DNA from: Microglena sp. YARC | Taxonomy: Eukaryota; Chlorophyta; Chlorophyceae; Chlamydomonadales; Chlamydomonadaceae | Length of the DNA: 64,000 nt | Direction: 5' to 3' | Assembly (NCBI GenBank): GCA_022414725.1 | Contig: CM039463.1 | Location: forward strand, 25,152,832 to 25,216,831 | In this document: positions 1 to 13,191 of the stretch, piece by piece | Position numbering within the stretch: position 1 is the stretch's first letter | Layout: every line of letters starts with the position of its first letter | The notes under the pieces: generated by a model | Told to the model about the DNA's origin: nothing | The model's database searches: none | The model's input: only the letters and a program-made list of their open reading frames with translations | Position numbers and translations under genes: made by a program

Positions 1-59
1 TCTCCGCGACGCCAATTTGGACAGAAACAAAGCATTGAATTTACGTAGTACCAAGGACT

Positions 60-190
60 TCCAAGCAGCATTTGGGGTGCTACTAACAGCTTTTTGGTCC
101 CCAAAAGCAACCCCAAAACACCAAGGTACTCAATGTAGCACTTGCATATATATTAGTAGCACATTAAAGAAAACCCTGCAAGGGGCGGTC
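60..190. repeat. Dispersed repeat family D, copy 1
   Basis: A C-rich stretch with a repeated CCCCAAAA motif that ends in AAAACCCTG. A diverged relative lies at 59640-59800 with the same order of motifs (GCTxCTAxCAGCTTT, CCCCAAAA, AAAACCCTG). It falls in the SERRATE intron after exon 5. Confidence 0.45.
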
Positions 191-194
191 ACAC

Positions 195-3100
195 CTTTCT
201 TTTCCTCTGGGGAGGCATCTTCAGCAGGGGAATCTTTTGCTGCAGCTGGTGCTGCGGAAGCACCAGGGAACCCAGGCAGCAGTGCATTCTCACGAATCCC
301 TTTCTCAGAATCCAGCCTGTGTGAAGTAGTGATACGCACACATGAGTTGTGTATGAAAACATGTACATTAAGCATGCTGACACAGAAGTCTGTCGCACGC
401 GAGCATGAGTTGTGTATGAAAGCATGTACATTCAGCATACTGACACGGAAGTCTGTCGTTTGCGCACATGAGTTGGATAAGAAGGCATACACGTCATGCA
501 TGCAAACACAACAGTCAGTGATGGAGACACTTGAGTCAGTCAGTGCTTTTTATTTCAGATTTCTGAAGGCCTGGTTAAGAAGCTACCCACACCTAATTTC
601 AAGATTGCTGCGCAGCCATCGCATGCCGGAGCGCGGGGGATTCGTGCGTAGCCATACAACAACGGAATGGCAACGCAGTGGCGACGCGTCGCCAAAAGAA
701 AAAAAACTGCAGTTGGTGGTTCAGTAGAGAGAATAGGGACTACAGGTATGCAGCAGGGGTGGGCGCTACCAATGTTTCATGTTCCTACACTATTGACACT
801 CCACCAATTCCATTCTACGGTACGTGGTGGGAGTTGACAGCCAGGGATCCCCCCAACTGAATGGCTTGCGCTAAATAGAAGGATGAAGACTAGATGATGG
901 GCATGCTCATTACCCCCCCAGATTATGAGCATTCCCATCATTGTCATCTCCACGGACACAAAGCTACCACATGCGCATGCTCACACAATTTGGCAGCTAA
1001 CGCTCCGGCACTTGCAACTCTCATATTTACTATCTCACTAACCGGCGAGCCCCACACTCGCAAACACTTGTAGCCCCACATTCACACGCACTTGCAAATC
1101 CCAACAATATCATAGCTTTTCTTTTCAGCTCCGGGCAACAGCTTCCAGGCAGCTGCCCTGACTGGCTATAGATCCAAACCAAACATGACTTAGTGTTCCT
1201 TGAAGCAGACACAATCAGCTGTCCAGAACTGCTGACAAATTTGGGTTTTATTCAGTTGCTGGCTCAAGGAGCTGCCTAGAAGCTACTGCTGATAGCTGAA
1301 AAAAGCTCTGATCAATACATTGCATAACATTGTCATCAACAGGCCATAGTGGGCCCAACACAAGCCCGCTCCACAACATCCGGAAGGGGTCTTCCTTGGC
1401 AATACCATGGCACTCACTTGCGAATAAGCTTGGCAGCTAGTTTCAGGTCAGTGGCCACACGAGTTGGACGCCAACACATAGAGGGGGCGAAGATTGACTC
1501 TTCTGCTGGCTCATCTGTTGGTGCCTCAGTGACAGCTTCACCACCTTCTGCTGGAGCTGCGCCATTTTCAGTGGCACCTGCTGCATGGGATATGGAGGTG
1601 GGTGTGTGGGTGTGTGGGGGACAGTAACTGCATGGGTGAAGGTGGGTGGATGTGTGTGTGGTGGGGGGAACAGTAAATGCAGGTGTGAAGGTGTGTGGGG
1701 GTGTGTGGGGGGAACAGTAACTGCATGGGTAAAGGTGGGTGGGTGGGTGGGTGGGTGCAGTGGGTACAGTAAAGAAACGCTTAACTCAACCTAATGCACC
1801 TGCTGCATAGGATGCGAGCATTTGATTTTTAATTGTTACATGTTCAGCCCACTCTGGGCTGCTAATGGTCTTCCAACTCCAATCTACCCTGTGCGATAAT
1901 CACGGAAACCAGGGATCACACTAAGCAGATTAGCTGCATGGATGCAAGAACAGGGTTTAAGGGTCTGGCCTTTTGGGTTTAGGGTTCTGGGACCAGAGTC
2001 CAAACAATGGTTCCTTATAAATTAATAGATAAATAGTACGCTTTATTACGAGGCGTGAGGTTAAGGGCCAGCCTGTTTGATTGCACTGGGGCCAACCACC
2101 AATGGGGGGTGGGGTGGGGGCTGTCATCCCCCTGGAGTGGTTCCTCATTACAACACAAATCAGTCCAGAGTAGAGGCTGAGATGGAACGATGGGCGAGGG
2201 GAAAGATCTAGAGTGAGGCCTGTAAATAGCTCTGTCCCCCGGAATCCCCAATACATCAAGGGCACTTAGCGCCACGCTTCGTGCTCCAAAATGCGATGGC
2301 TTCGCAACAATCCTGAAATCGGGCTTGAGCAGCTCAAGTAGCAACTCAACGTGGCCACCAATAATCTGAAATGAAACAATGGTGAATATGCTCTCGTGCT
2401 CGTGTACTTCGTGATATCGATAAAAAGACAGATGGATGTATGTATGGAGAAAGGCAGGCACTCACCAGCACCATCTTTCCCTTGGGGTTTAGGTGGCAGT
2501 TGAGCAGCCTCAAACATCCCTTGGTTGAATCCTGCACTACTTGCATCCATCTTGCCGGCCTCCACATCCGCATGAAACTGGGTTGCTGATGACTTGGCTT
2601 CTTCATTGCGTTCAGCCAGAGCCTTCTCAAACATGCGTGGGTCGAACATTGCTTGCACCTCCTCGTCGTCTTTCTGGGCCATAAACTCAGCCTTGATCTC
2701 TCCCCCGTGGTACTCCACAGTGTACTGCTTGTACCTTGCCTGGGCGTCCTCCACAGAAGGGTCATCCGGCTGCTCAAGCATGAACTGTTTGAAGCTCATC
2801 ATCTTGCCACTCGTATCATCCGCAGGCCTGTGCCCAGAGGGTTGTGAAGACAAGGGTTAGTGGTGTGTGTGTTTGTGTCAGTGTGTTAGTATCTGTGCAT
2901 GTGTGTGTGTGTTGCATGCTGAAGCATGAACTGTTTGAAGCTCATTATCTTGCCACTGGTATCATCCGCAGGCCCGCGCCCAAAGGGTTGTGAGGACAAG
3001 GGTTGGTGGTGTGTCTGTGTTTGTGTCAGTGTGTTTGTGCATGTGTGTGTGTTGCATGCTGAAGCATGAAGTATTTGAAGCTCATCATCTTGCCACTGGT

Positions 3101-4863
3101 ATCATCCGCAGGCCTGTGCCCAGAGGGTTGTGAGGATAAGGGCTGATGGTGTGTGTGTGTTTGTGTCTGTGCATGTGTGTGTGTTGCATGCTCAAACATG
3201 AACTGTTTGAAGCTCATCATCTTGCCACTGGTATCATCCGCAGGCCTGAGCCCAGAGGGTTGTGAGGACAAGGGTGGGTGGTGTGTGTGTTTGTGTCAGT
3301 GTGTTTGTATCTGTGCAGGTGTGCGTGTGTTGCATGCTGAATCATGAACTGTTTGAAGCTCATCATCTTGCCACCGGTATGATCAGCAACCCAGCTTCAT
3401 GCGGATGTGGAGGAAGTGGTGGTGTTGCTGCTGCTAGTGGGTTCTAGAGGGTTCTTAGAGGGAAGGTTTGTCGGACACCACTAGAGTGTGTAGATACCCT
3501 ATTAACCACCAACCACCACTCTTTTGCCAAGCATAAACTGTACGAAGCACAACATCTTGCCACTGGTAACATCAGCAGGCCTGTGCCCAGAGGGTTGCGA
3601 AGACAAGGGTTGGTTGTACGTCTGTCTTTGTGCCTGTGTTGTGTGTTTGTGCCTGTGTGTTTATGTCTGTGTGCGTTGCATGTGAAGATGGAAGATGTGA
3701 ACCTTCCCACGTGCATGTATAAGTAGGTCTGGTGTTGGGAAGTGGGGGCGGGGCAAGCTGCTGCGGTTGGGTGGGGTGACTGCAAGCAATTTAGGTTGCA
3801 AAGTGAGCGACATCAATGAAATCTACACCTGTATGCACACAGCTTTTCTTTTCAGCTACGAGGAACAGCTTCTAGGCAGCTACCTGAGCCAGCCACGGGG
3901 CTGACCCCTAAGATTTCAACAGTACTGGAATGATAATTCTGTCAGCTTCCAGCTGCACTACATTGATATAGTTTTAGCTGGGTAGCAAGCCAAGGGAGCT
4001 GCCTTGAAGCTGCTCCTGGTAGCTGAAAGGGAAATCAATGGGTATGCACAACGCACCTTCTTCCTGGAGGGGGTGGGGGAGGAGGCCCTCCTCTTCGGGG
4101 ATCCATATCGTAGTCGTCATAGCGGTCATCATAGCCTCGGGGAGGAGGTGAGCGATGGCGGTGGTAGCTTGGACTAGGGTCCCTCATGCTGCACGAGTAA
4201 CCACATGGACAGTTATCAACAATTAATCTTTCATAGTAGCTTGTTTCGAACGAGGACAGTTATCAGCAATCAGTCCTCTGTCCTTGGAACTCTATTTAGA
4301 TCTTACATCAACACCTCGTCGCAATGAGTAGTAAGCAACTCAGAAAATAAGCATGTGATGGGTTTCAGGGATGAAAATATGACCTGGCATCAAATTGGAC
4401 AAGATTGATTCAGGCGGATACCGCCACTTCCTATGTACACAAGGCACAACTAGCACTCCTAACTCTCTTGGTACCCCCGTCAATAACAAATTTCTGCAAG
4501 AATGCATCAACCAGAATGCATGCTTCCATGATGGCATAGCTGCCGACTATCTACAATTAGGGCAACACCCAAGGCTACGATCAAGACCTTTCGCGCTGAC
4601 TGGCCCAGGTGTCTCTGTCCCACACTAGCCATCACTTACTATTGACCATAGGGCCTATCATCTCGCCGATGGCGCTTCCCAGGGGGAGGCGAATCTCTAG
4701 GTCTGCGGTCGTATCGATCATAGATTGGGGATTGGCTGCGTCCTCTGCGGCCGGATGGGGGGTAGTCTGATTTGAAAGGATCTCCACCGCGGGGGTCGCG
4801 CATTGCTGGCGTTGTATCCCTTGGATAGCGATCTCTCGATCGAGGAGGGCTCGGACGACCCAT
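195..4863 (-). CDS. SE: SERRATE/ARS2 homologue, 5' part (5 exons, continues beyond left edge)
   Basis: Nuclear zinc-finger scaffold that in plants works with Dicer-like proteins and the cap-binding complex in microRNA processing and splicing. Exons read 4863-4640, 4188-4057, 2827-2466, 1580-1418 and 316-195, with phases 2, 2, 1, 2, 1 all matching, giving about 334 N-terminal residues. Two in-frame TAG codons directly precede the ATG. Exons 1-2 encode an Arg/Ser/Pro/Asp/Tyr-rich disordered head. Exon 3 carries the conserved MMSFKQFMLEQ and ARYKQYTVEY segments, which match plant SERRATE (MSYKQF, RYQEYKSEY). Exons 4-5 join to RVATDLKLAAKLIRKLDSEKG, matching the plant region before the central ARS2 domain. 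The zinc finger and C-terminus lie outside the window. Divergent from HIRA, 468 bp apart. Exon 4 has a NAGNAG acceptor. Identity is strong; the exact edge of exon 5 is less sure. Confidence 0.85.
335..475. repeat. 68-bp tandem repeat in SERRATE intron 4
   Basis: Two full units and a partial third built on CATGAGTTGTGTATGAAA and GACACAGAAGTCTGTCG. It contains no recognisable exon sequence. The rest of intron 4 (476-1110) shows no gene. Confidence 0.7.
1113..1308. mobile_element. MITE family A, copy 1
   Basis: Begins TAGCTTTTCTTTTCAGCT and ends TAGCTGAAAA, with internal CAGCTTCCAGGCAGCTGCC and GAGCTGCCTAGAAGCT near the two ends forming imperfect inverted repeats. It matches the copies at 3840, 44512 and 59391. 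No open frame. Lies in SERRATE intron 4. Confidence 0.6.
1590..1815. repeat. G-rich minisatellite with SERRATE exon 4 acceptor copies
   Basis: Three units of about 50-60 bp containing GGAACAGTAA, CTGCATGGG and GTGGGTG runs, ending at 1795-1815 in a copy of the exon 4 acceptor (CACCTGCTGCAT on the plus strand). It directly adjoins the 5' edge of exon 4 on the minus strand. The intron beyond it (1816-2465) holds no exon that fits; a stretch at 2280-2360 resembles 545-640. Confidence 0.6.
2925..3600 (-). repeat. Five copies of the SERRATE exon 3 acceptor region
   Basis: Units of about 138 bp, each with the 3' splice site (CAG on the minus strand), the first ~45 nt of exon 3 (encoding roughly SGKMMSFKQFM) and a GT-rich intron segment. 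Acceptor positions are near 2970, 3110, 3245, 3385 and 3580. The 3385 copy has lost the clean acceptor. The copy at 2827 is used because only it continues into the complete exon. Confidence 0.85.
3840..4042. mobile_element. MITE family A, copy 2, with target duplication
   Basis: A 203-bp element flanked by the 9-bp direct repeat GTATGCACA at 3831-3839 and 4042-4050. Inverted ends contain CTTTTCTTTTCAGCTACG and GTAGCTGAAAGG, with AGCTTCTAGGCAGCT mirrored by AGCTGCCTTGAAGCT. Sits in SERRATE intron 2 just beyond the exon 2 donor. Confidence 0.7.
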
Positions 4864-5331
4864 CTACTAACTGAGCTGAGCAGGGGCTAGAGCTAAGGGC
4901 GAAGTGAGTTAATACACGCTTCCAGGAACTAACGGATTGAGAGGGAAGGGCAGCGAGAGAAATCTTTGAGAGTTGTAACACGCGCTGCTAGAGGCGGCAG
5001 CGAAAAATGCAAGAGTGCGTGAGATGGTGGAACTAAAAGGGTAGGTGGTGCGCCAACAGGGCAAATTCCGAAGATGGCCATTGATGAAAAGTAGTCGTTC
5101 ACATGATCAATGCCAGGTGGCTTGGCGATGAAGGCGGTACAGGGGAGGTGACAGGGGGGTAGTTTTCAAAATTTCATTTCGAGGTTCCGCGCGTCTGAGA
5201 CTCTACATCACAGAGCCCCTTTCTCGTCTCTCCGCATGTTCTTGTCCTCCAATTCTTGCGATTACACCCTTCAAATCAAATTGCGGAAGTGAGGGCTTCA
5301 CGTTGCGGGGGAGTAGCTACATTCCACCAGC
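4864..5331. promoter_or_regulatory. Divergent promoter region, SERRATE and HIRA
   Basis: A 468-bp gap between two start codons facing away from each other, free of the repeats that fill the rest of the window. Both 5' UTRs and promoters must lie here unless a 5' non-coding exon exists. No TATA box could be assigned with confidence. Confidence 0.5.
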
Positions 5332-8300
5332 ATGATTGCCGATAAGGTTCCTTGGATAGGCCACGATGGTGAGTTCTATACGCGCGGCATACTCAGCTCT
5401 AGGCCAGGACGATGTACGTGTATCCTGGCTGGAACCACAGCTCCAGGGTTCAACAAGCATTCCATACTGCAAGCAGAGCTATTGTGACAGGATACCTCTT
5501 GAGTACATCTCCCCATGCTGACTGACCATAAATTCCACACTTCTTCTTGCCCTCTGGAAGCCTGTTACATTTGACCATTCTGAAATCAGGTTTCTTGGTT
5601 TTGAGCTCTGGGCTCTAGAAATATTCACATAATATCAGATCAAGTTGCACGACGTACAAGATGCCCTTGTGTCATCACAACTATACTCCTCATCTGGTCA
5701 ATTTCATTTTATCACAGACCTCAGGAAGTCATGTTGGGGCATACACATGTCCCTCAGAAGAAGAAGCACTTAGTGTGAAGTGAATTGAGCCTGATAAAAT
5801 AAGCCTAGAGCGGTGCATTGTTGTTGACTTGGTCACTCCTCCATATATAAAGCTCCATGCAAGGTCCTTGAACTCTAGATTAACTATTATTTTTATGTTC
5901 AGGACTTCTGGCGATTGCCGGGAATGAGCCGGGAATGAGTACGCAACAACCCACTTGAACGCAGAACATTGATAACATGGTCAACAAACACTCACTGTTT
6001 TGTTACATTCATGTATTTGCATCACAATTACTCAATAGGCTACTGAACCCAATATGTTGCTTACAAACCCCAAAATGCTTTAACTGGTGCATGGAACCAA
6101 TAACGTGGACAATACACATCAGGATCAGAAGAGGCTGAAACTAGATCGTCTCACCTCCGACCCCCCCCCCCCCCCCCCCCCCCCCCCCAACACACACACA
6201 CCGCCACGCACACGCACACACATACACACATACCTACTCATCCTACCTCGCCCCCCAAACCAAACCAAACCAACCCCAAACCAACTCCACATAAAAAACA
6301 AGACTCCATCCCTGCCCAACCCAACCCCAAAACAACTAAAACCAACCAAACCAAACCCCGCCCCAACCCAAACCATGCCCCTAAACCAAACCTCTCCCCA
6401 AACCCCAATCCAAACCCCCAAACCAACCTCACCCCCCAAACCAACCCACCCCCCTCAAAACAACCTCACCCCAACCCACCCGACCCAACCCAACCCCCCA
6501 CCCTACGCCCACACCCAGTTGGTCTTATCATCTCCATATATGTCCATCCCTTGGGTGAGAAGATCGTCACTTCTGGTCAGGACAACAAGATTTGACCCAA
6601 GCCAACTCCAAATAAAACACCAACCAAAACCAAACCGACCCCACCCCCTGCCCTGCCTAACCCAATCCCAAAACCAACCCACCCCCCGCCCAACCCAACC
6701 CAAACGTCCAACCCGACCTCTCCCCCCAACCCCAATCCAAACCTCCAACCCAACCTCACCCCCAACCTTCCCAACCCCTAACCCACCCAACCCAACCCAA
6801 CCCAACCCAACCCAACCCCCACCCTACGCCCACACCCAGGTGGTCCTATCTTCTCCATAGACGTCCATCCCTCGGGCGAGAAGCTCGTCACCTCTGGTCA
6901 GGACAACAAGATTCGTATCTGGAACCTTCTGCCAGCACTACATGAGCAGTACGAGCGTGATCCCTCCGTCCCCAGGGTGCTGGCAACCATGGAGAACCAC
7001 TTGTGTGCGGTGAATGTGGTCCGATTCTCCCACAACGGCCAGTACCTTGCTTCGGGGGCAGACGACAAGATTGTGTGCATCTTCCAGCTGCAGGCGGGGC
7101 AGGTGCGATAATGAACTGAATCCTCCGTATCGCTGGTTTGTGTCGGGAGACCCACCTGGGGTGAAAATCCTTTCACAACTAAAAAAAAAAAAAAAAAAGG
7201 AAGTTATGGTAGAATGGACCAGATGCGGGCGCCCATGGCCACTGTCTTTCGGGATTCTCACACAACGGCCAGTACCTTGCTTCGGGGGCAGACGACAAGA
7301 TTGTGTGCATCTTCCAGCTGCAGGCGGGGCAGGTGCGATAATGAAGTTATGGTAGAATGGACCACATGCGGGCGCCCATGGCCACTGTCTTTCGGGATTC
7401 TCACACAACCGCCAGTACCTTGCTTTGGGGGCAGACAACAAGATTGTTTGCATATTCCAAATGCAGGCGGGGCAGGTGCGCATGGTCGCTGTCTTGCACC
7501 TTGCTAAGCGGGTATAAGTACTTTGCTTTTTTTATTTTTTTTATTTACTTTATTTTATTATTATTATTTCACTTTATTTTACTATTATAATTTATTTATT
7601 ATTAATATTTTTGACTTCATTTTATAGTGATTTTACTTTGTTATTTATTTTTTTCTTCATTTTGTTTTTTAAATGGGTCTGTTATGAACCTTGCTTATTA
7701 CTCGTCCTCTGTGATTTTCTTGTTGAGGATAGTTGGAAGGCCCCCCTGGATGTTGTGGAATGGGCGTTTCTTGAGTCAACCATGGCCTGGCTGTGAAAGT
7801 GTAATGAAGTTACTGTAGAATGGGCCGAATGCGGGTGTCCATGCCAGATATCACCCACCATCACCCACCCACCATCACCCACCCTACCATCACCCACCCC
7901 ACCCACCCCCAGATGTCTCTCAAGTGCGCTGACTTGGGTCACTGGGCAAGTCCATGGAAGGTCCACCACCCAACCTTCTCCCCACCTCCACCCACCTCCA
8001 CCTTCACCCACCTCCACCACCCACCGTCACCCAACCCAACCGCACCCATCAGGTGCGGGTGTCCATACCAGACGCAGGTGCCCATGGTCGCTGTCTTTCT
8101 CATTGTACAATATTGTGTTAAGCAACCTGTCAGGTACCTGGTAACGTAACTTGTTAAGGTATCTTTATAAAGGTACCTGGTAAAGTAAGCTGTAGGGTAT
8201 CTTGTAAAAGGTATCTGGTAAAGTCAGTTGTAGGGTATCTTGTAAAGGTAGCTGGCCAAGTAAGTTGTAGGGTATCTTGTTAAGGTATCTTGTAAAAGGT

Positions 8301-8963
8301 ATCTGGTAAAGTAAGCTCTAGGGTATCTTGTATAAGGTATCTGGTAAAGTAGGTTGTAGAGTATCTTGTAAAGGTAGCTGGCCAAGTAAGTTGTATGGTA
8401 TCTTGTTAAGGTATCTTGAAAATGGTATCTGGTAAAGTAAGTTGTAGGGTATCTTGTTAAGGTATCTTGTGAGAGGTATCTGGTAAAGTAAGTTGTAGGG
8501 TATCTTGTTAAGGTATCTTGTGAAAGGTATCTGGTAAAGTAAGTTGTAGGGTATCTTGTTAAGGTATCTTGAAAATGGTATCTGGTAAAGTAAGTTGTAG
8601 GGTATCTTGTTAAGGTATCTTGTGAAAGGTATCTGGTAAAGTAACTTGTATAGTATCTTGTCAAGGTATCTGGTCAATTAACTTGTAAAGTAGGCTTGGA
8701 CCATGCGGGGGGCAGGTAGATGGAAGACAGAAATGGCAGATTGAAGATTTAAGGGGTCGGCTATGTTATATAATTTTTTGAATAAATAAGATTACATAAT
8801 ATTTTATGATATTAGTCGGACGAGCCATCTCACCAGAGATTCGAATTTATTTGAAAAACTAATGTCATTGTGACACTATAATAATATAAGTTAATGATAG
8901 GTTTTCAAACACTCATATTAGTTGCCGTTCCCAAGAGATACAAGGGAGAGATTTTTGGTGGAG

Positions 8964-9003
<40 letters not shown>

Positions 9004-12000
9004 CCCCCCCCCCCCCTTCTGGGGGGCAGGAGCCCCCAGTGTCACCCCGTTGTCCGTTTGTTTGTGCGACCGACGTGCGACCGAGACGAAGCCTGACGCG
9101 TCAGCCAACTGTCTCGTAAGAAACTGGCTTCAGTCCGCTCCATTCCGTTTCCACCTTTTGTTCCAATAGCCAACACTCTCAGCCAATTTACCGCGTCGCT
9201 TGCAACGCTGCCTAGAACATATACATTTCATTCTGGATTTTTGAATTCTAAAACATAAGGAAATGTGCCAGGCTGTAACATATAGGCTTGTTCAAAAGTA
9301 TTAGTCATCTTTTAAAATTTGCCACATGTCAACCACCCTCCTAAACCACTTGGGTGACATTTATGGATATAACACAAATGATGGCTTATATTATGCATGT
9401 GTCATCATGTGTTGTGAAGCAATGACTAGGGAGCTGTAAACCAGTTCCTCCATTTTTCCCCTTTGGATTGTCAAATTAACACGGGTGTTGGGGCATGTCA
9501 GAAGTACCCTATGTTACACAAGGCACACCAGCCCCAAATGTATTGTTGCCTCCATAGGTGTACTTGGGGGGTCAGACTGGTAAGCATGTTGTGCTACTCT
9601 GATGCTGTTGTGTGTCGTGGGCACACACATTGACCTAAATGGGTATGGACCCCAGCATGTAGGCCCCTACATGAGCACTTGACCCATTGCATGGAGCTCC
9701 ATCCTCAATAGTCAGTTCAAATTTGAATGGGTGCCACATGTGCATGCAAGATGAGTCTAGTATACCCACCATGTGATAAACAGCTGTATCCCTCCACGCC
9801 CAAACACGCTGCGGAGGTCCGGAATGCGCTAAAGTGTGAAAATAGGATTGGAGCCTCGCAATAGATCACCCGAAAAACGTCACCACTGGACTTGGCTCGG
9901 TTATTAGAGAAAGGTTTTACCTAGCGCTGTAAGTTTGGACCCCAAACTCCCAGAATGGCACAGTGTGGGTGACGAAATATGTAGACAGGCTCCATAGGTT
10001 ACTTTATTTCGGAAGCGACTGATACTTTTGAACACACCTAATACGTTCTCTGATTTATTCTGATTGCTGACTCCCACGCAAACTCCCAATGGTAGGATGA
10101 AGCTGGTCAACACTTAGCTGGCCAGCACCTAGCTCGTCAGCACTTATTTTCCTAAACCACCTAAACCTAAATCACCTAAACCCAAGCACTGACGAGCCAA
10201 GTGCTGACCAGCTTCCCCCTACTGACTCCCACGCCGATTTTTCATGTCATTATGTATTTTGCAAATTTTCAAAACAGAAGGAAATGTGATAGGCTGCAAC
10301 ATTCATAATCTTATTTGCTGACTCATTTGCTGACTCATTCATTTACTGGCTCATTCGTAATGTTAATTGCTGACTCACACGCTCACTTCCATTCTACAGG
10401 CGTTTTTCATGTCATAATGTATTTTGTGAATTTTAAAAACACAAGGAAATGTGTTGGGCTGTAACATTCATAATCTTAATTTCTGACTAGCACGCTGACT
10501 TCCATTCTACAGGCGAAAGCTGCCTTCGGATCCAACCAAGTTGCAAGCTTGGAAAACTGGCGCCAGGTTGGTGATTTGTTTTTAATGCGGGTGGCAGGGT
10601 TACATAAGTTATAGCCCCCTTCCCATGCCTTGCCTCATGTACACCATGTACACCATGTACACCAAGAAGACCTTCTTGCTTGCACTCGTATGCCGTACGA
10701 CCCATGTGCTCTAACAGCCCCCTTTCCATGCCTTGCCTCATGTACACCAATATGTACACCATCATACGTACACCACCATACTATGTACACCAATAAGACC
10801 TGCTTGCTTGCATTCACTCGTATGCCCTACAACCCATGTACTTCAGCAGCACCCTTTCCATGCCTTGCCTCATGCACCCCAATATGTACACCATCATACA
10901 TACACCACCATACCATGTACACCAATACAACCTGCTTCATTGCATTCACTTGTATGCCCTACGACCCATGTACTTCAGCAGCACCCTTTACATGCCTTGC
11001 CTCATGCACCCCAATATGTACACCATCATACGTACACCACCATACCATGTACACCAATAAGACCTGCTTGCTTGCATTCACTCGTATGCCCTGCGACCCA
11101 TGTCATCCAACAACCCCTGCTTGGCTGCATTGTCTCATATACTCCCGATAGTCTAGAATTGTAGAGGTCGTTCAAGGTTGGGCAAGTCCATGTAGCCTTG
11201 GACTGTGGCTACCTCTGGACTGTACCATATATATATTATTATAAATATATACATACCCCTGGACTGCACCATATATGTTATATATATAGCAAGATACCCC
11301 TGGACTGTACCATATTTATATATTTCCCCACATACTGCAACAAGCCTTTTTTCCATGCTCCCAGTTCCAATTGCTACGAGGCCACGACAACAACGTGGTG
11401 GATTTGGCTTGGTCCCCATAGATAACAGAACAAGCAGACTTGTTACTGTTGGGCACACCTGTTTACTTACGCACCCACCCACACACACACATCACCACCA
11501 CCACCACCTGTTTACTTCATTCATGCCCCTCCACCCCACCCCACCCCACCCCACTCACCACCCCACTCCCAGTTCCAATCGCTACGAGGCCACGACAACA
11601 ACGTGGTGGATTTAGCTTGGTCCCCGGACGACAAGTTTGTAGCTACCGCCAGCCTGGACAACCTAGTCATCATTTGGGACGTGGCCTCAGGCGGGCGTGT
11701 GGCGGTACTCTCTGGACACCAAGGATTTGTAAAAGGAGTAGCATGGGACCCCTTTAATGTCTTTGTTGCTTCACAGGTAACAAACAAATTGGTGTTGATT
11801 TTACGCATACATGTTGAACATACATTTAAACATATATTTTAAGCATACATTTAGATATACGTTTTAAACATACAATTTAAACATACGTTTTAGGCATGCA
11901 TTTTAAACATGCATTCTAAGCATAGATTTAGACATACGTTTTGAACATACATTGTGGAGGGTGTCAGAATGATCTCTGTTTCAGATACCATTCCACTCTC

Positions 12001-13158
12001 TTGTCTTTGTATATTTTAATGGCCTGCCTCTGCTCCCCCACCATTGCACAGACAAACAAACCCGTCACCATCCCATCCCACTGCTCTGCCTCTCCACCCT
12101 TGCACAGACAGACAAACCATCTTGCCATCCCACCCCCATCTCCCCAGGGCGAAAACGACGGTGTTTTCATTTGGAGGGTGTCAGACTGGTCTCTGGTGAA
12201 AAAATCAAGGAGCCATTAGGCGACACATGCAGCGTGGCCTTTCACACCCAAACCATCTTGCCATCCCACCCCCATCTCCCCAGGGCGAAAACGACGGCGT
12301 TTTCATTTGGAGGGTGTCAGACTGGTCTCTGGTGAAGAAGATCAAGGAGCCATTAGGGGACACGTGCAGCGTGGCCTTTCACACCCGCCTAGGTTGGTCT
12401 CCCGATGGTCAGATCCTGGCAGCGGCGAATGCCTTTGACAGCTCACACCTGGCCCCCCTAATTCAGCGTAACACCTGGACAAGTGATCACTCGTATGTGG
12501 GGCACAGGGCCCCCGTGGTGGTGGTGCGCTACAACCCGCGCTTCTTCTACCCTCTGGCCAAGTCCGGCAGTCTGGCAGGGGATGAGGTGGGTGGTGTGAA
12601 AGTGGTTGTAGTGTGTGCGTGTATGTGGGGGGTATGGTGGTGATGGTTGTGTGTGTGTGGGGGGGGGGGGGGAGGTCGGTAGGCATAGGGCCCCCGTGGT
12701 GGTGGTGCCCTACAGTCTGTGCTTCTTCTACCCTCTGGCCAAGTCCGGCAGTCTGGCAGGGGATGAGGTGGGTGGTGTGTAAGACAGCCCGTTGGTAGTG
12801 GGGAGGGGGGGGTAGGTTTTGAGGGGTGGCGGTGGTTGTTGTGCATCTGCATCTGTGTGGGGAAGTGGTGTGTGTGTGGGGTGGGGGCTGCAACCCGCGC
12901 TTCTTCTACCCTCGGGACAAGTCTGGCAGTCTGGCAGGGGATGAGGTGGGTGGTGTGCAAGACAACCGGTTGGTAGTGGTGAGTTGGGCGGTGTTTGTAG
13001 TGGGAGGGGGGGGAAGGTGGTTGGGGGGGGGGGGGGGGGGGGGTACAGCTTTTGTGAACAGCTGCTCAAATTGTGCACAGCCCGTTTTTGTTGACCTCCT
13101 GAGAATGACTTACACTGTTTGCCCTCACTTTCAGTTTCCCTTTTTATTACTATTTGTA

Positions 13159-13191
<33 letters not shown>

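Noticed and set aside
2266..2461. Additional SERRATE exon (IIGGHVELLLELLKPDF)
   Set aside because: Phases do not fit between exons 3 and 4, and no SERRATE homology; resembles 545-640, so likely a dispersed repeat.
6087..6860. 257-aa Pro-rich protein
   Set aside because: Translation of a C/A tract in HIRA intron 1, ending inside exon 2 in the wrong frame.
8224..8677. Minus-strand repeat proteins of 119-146 aa
   Set aside because: Open only because the minisatellite period is 51 bp; three frames are open at once.
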